A DNA stretch of 64,000 bases, from NCBI RefSeq assembly GCF_003234085.1, contig NZ_QKSD01000002.1, positions 62,001 through 126,000 of the forward strand, given 5' to 3'. Under the pieces are notes generated by a model. The model saw only the letters and a program-made list of their open reading frames with translations, had not been told where the DNA came from and did no database searches. The translations under genes were made by a program, and so were the position numbers. This stretch comes from Curtobacterium sp. MCPF17_052 (GTDB lineage: Bacteria; Actinomycetota; Actinomycetes; Actinomycetales; Microbacteriaceae). Within the stretch, counting starts at the first letter, position 1, and each line of letters begins with the position of its first letter. Shown here in pieces: positions 63,203-64,000 of this stretch.

Positions 63203-64000
63203 GTGGGAACAAGCGTACCGACGGCCCCCGACGCCGCCGTGAACCTCGCCGACGTGCTGCCGAGTTGCCTCGTCGCGCTGGGCGTCGCCGACGACGCCTG
63301 GTTGCGGGACACCGGCCGGGAGGCCCGGATCCCCCTCCGTCCCGCCCGTTCCGCGATCGTCGTGCTGGTCGACGGCCTCGGCGCGAACGCCCTCGCTGCA
63401 CGGGCGGGTCACGCGCGCTTCCTCACCGCGACGAAGAAGCGCCTGCGCAGCGGCTTCCCGACGACGACCGCCGCGGCGCTGACGACGCTCACGACCGGCC
63501 GGCCACCCGGTGCGCACGGTGTCGTCGGGTACAGCGGGTGGAACCCGGACGAGTCGCGGGTGATGAACCTGCTCAGTGGGTGGGACACCGAGGTCCCCGC
63601 CGGGTGGCTGCGCTCCGAGACGGTGTTCACCGCGGCGTCGGACCTCGGTGTGGACCCGGTCGTCGTCGCCCCGAGTCGCTACCGGTCCTCGGGCATGACG
63701 GCGAACGTGCTCGGTGGCGCGCGCTTCGTGGCCGGCGACACGATCCCGGCCCGCACCGACGCCGCGCTCGACGCGACCGCGACCGGGCAGCAGCTCGTCT
63801 ACCTCTACATCCCGGAGCTCGACTCGATCGGGCACAAGCACGGCTGGCAGTCCGACCGGTGGACCGCGGCGCTCGAGCTCGTGGACGCCGAGCTGTCCCG
63901 GCTCGCCGACCGTATCGCGCCCGACGTCGGGGTGCTCGTCACCGCGGACCACGGCGTGCTCGACGTGCCGCCGCACGCGAACGTCCCGATGGACCCGGAA
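63203..64000 (+). CDS. alkaline phosphatase superfamily / nucleotide pyrophosphatase-phosphodiesterase (partial)
   Basis: 266 codons are visible before the window ends. Metal ligand and nucleophile regions are AIVVLVDGLGANAL (Asp) and SGFPTTTAAALTTLTTGRPP with the first Thr after FP as nucleophile; then IPELDSIGHKHG and TADHGVLD. It belongs to the type I phosphodiesterase/nucleotide pyrophosphatase family (PF01663) and has no signal peptide. GTG 63203 is the likely start, with an AAGACT hexamer six bases before (leaderless). It is divergent from parC. Confidence 0.85.
   Translation, partial: MGTSVPTAPDAAVNLADVLPSCLVALGVADDAWLRDTGREARIPLRPARSAIVVLVDGLGANALAARAGHARFLTATKKRLRSGFPTTTAAALTTLTTGRPPGAHGVVGYSGWNPDESRVMNLLSGWDTEVPAGWLRSETVFTAASDLGVDPVVVAPSRYRSSGMTANVLGGARFVAGDTIPARTDAALDATATGQQLVYLYIPELDSIGHKHGWQSDRWTAALELVDAELSRLADRIAPDVGVLVTADHGVLDVPPHANVPMDPE

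Overview
The window comes from a very high-GC Gram-positive actinobacterium. The family fit is Microbacteriaceae, most likely Curtobacterium or a close relative. This rests on the base composition, an HrdB/SigA-type sigma factor, a GlnA1/GlnA2/GlnE set with a GlnR-type operator, a DtxR/IdeR-type iron box, polyphosphate glucokinase, a class A RNase P RNA and many apparently leaderless genes. The genus is an inference; no 16S rRNA gene is present. I see no tRNA or rRNA gene, CRISPR array or intact insertion sequence.

Layout. 1-12 kb is accessory metabolism and signalling: a partial HSL-type esterase, two small oxidoreductases, a two-component system with LtrA, an APC permease, a BLUF blue-light sensor, an SGNH-fused acyltransferase, an SDR and a CopC-like protein. 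11.9-13.3 kb is a tightly overlapping UPF0303-HIT-RidA operon. 13.3-19.1 kb is the most accessory-looking part. It holds a retron-type reverse transcriptase with a candidate msr-msd RNA, a DUF4287 protein, an acetylxylan-esterase-like hydrolase, a RES toxin-antitoxin pair with a repeat operator, a zinc-finger/PD-(D/E)XK-like protein and a GIY-YIG (T5orf172-like) protein. 19.2-20.8 kb is a divergent siderophore-interacting protein/heme oxygenase pair around an iron box. 20.9-29.8 kb holds PEP carboxylase, an STAS/anti-sigma kinase pair, an AraC regulator, NIF3 and coiled-coil proteins, rnpB and ppgK. 29.9-34 kb holds map, a SPOR-like small protein and a heme-oxygenase-like/CDGSH pair, leading into nitrogen assimilation (glnA2-glnE at 32.7-37.1 kb, glnA1 at 42.5-43.9 kb). 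Between these lies an exopolysaccharide operon (GT2 synthase, GH26 hydrolase, UDP-glucose dehydrogenase). 44-53.6 kb holds an RDD protein, DUF4191, the 2-oxo-acid dehydrogenase E2 and E3 genes, leucyl aminopeptidase, a PAC2 protein and an MFS transporter. 53.8-63.2 kb is core: rpoD, murT-gatD, parE and parC (convergent). A partial phosphodiesterase closes the window.

Two systems stand out. (1) At 13345-13505, just downstream of a good promoter, two arms pair at 16 of 17 positions. They enclose two compact hairpins and sit at the 5' end of a retron-type RT gene, so this looks like an unannotated retron whose RNA overlaps the only canonical start codon that would give a full-length RT. (2) The murT-gatD pair next to rpoD is degenerate in a consistent way. 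GatD has lost both the glutaminase Cys (Gly95) and His (Gln198), and MurT has no cysteine and so no zinc ribbon, while its ATP-binding motif is intact. A MurT-like ligase that cannot draw ammonia from glutamine suggests a different nucleophile, which would fit the type-B peptidoglycan of this family.

At least fifteen genes have a TANNNT -10 hexamer 6-8 nt before the start codon, so leaderless transcription looks like the default. Four families of short dispersed inverted repeats occupy the intergenic gaps.
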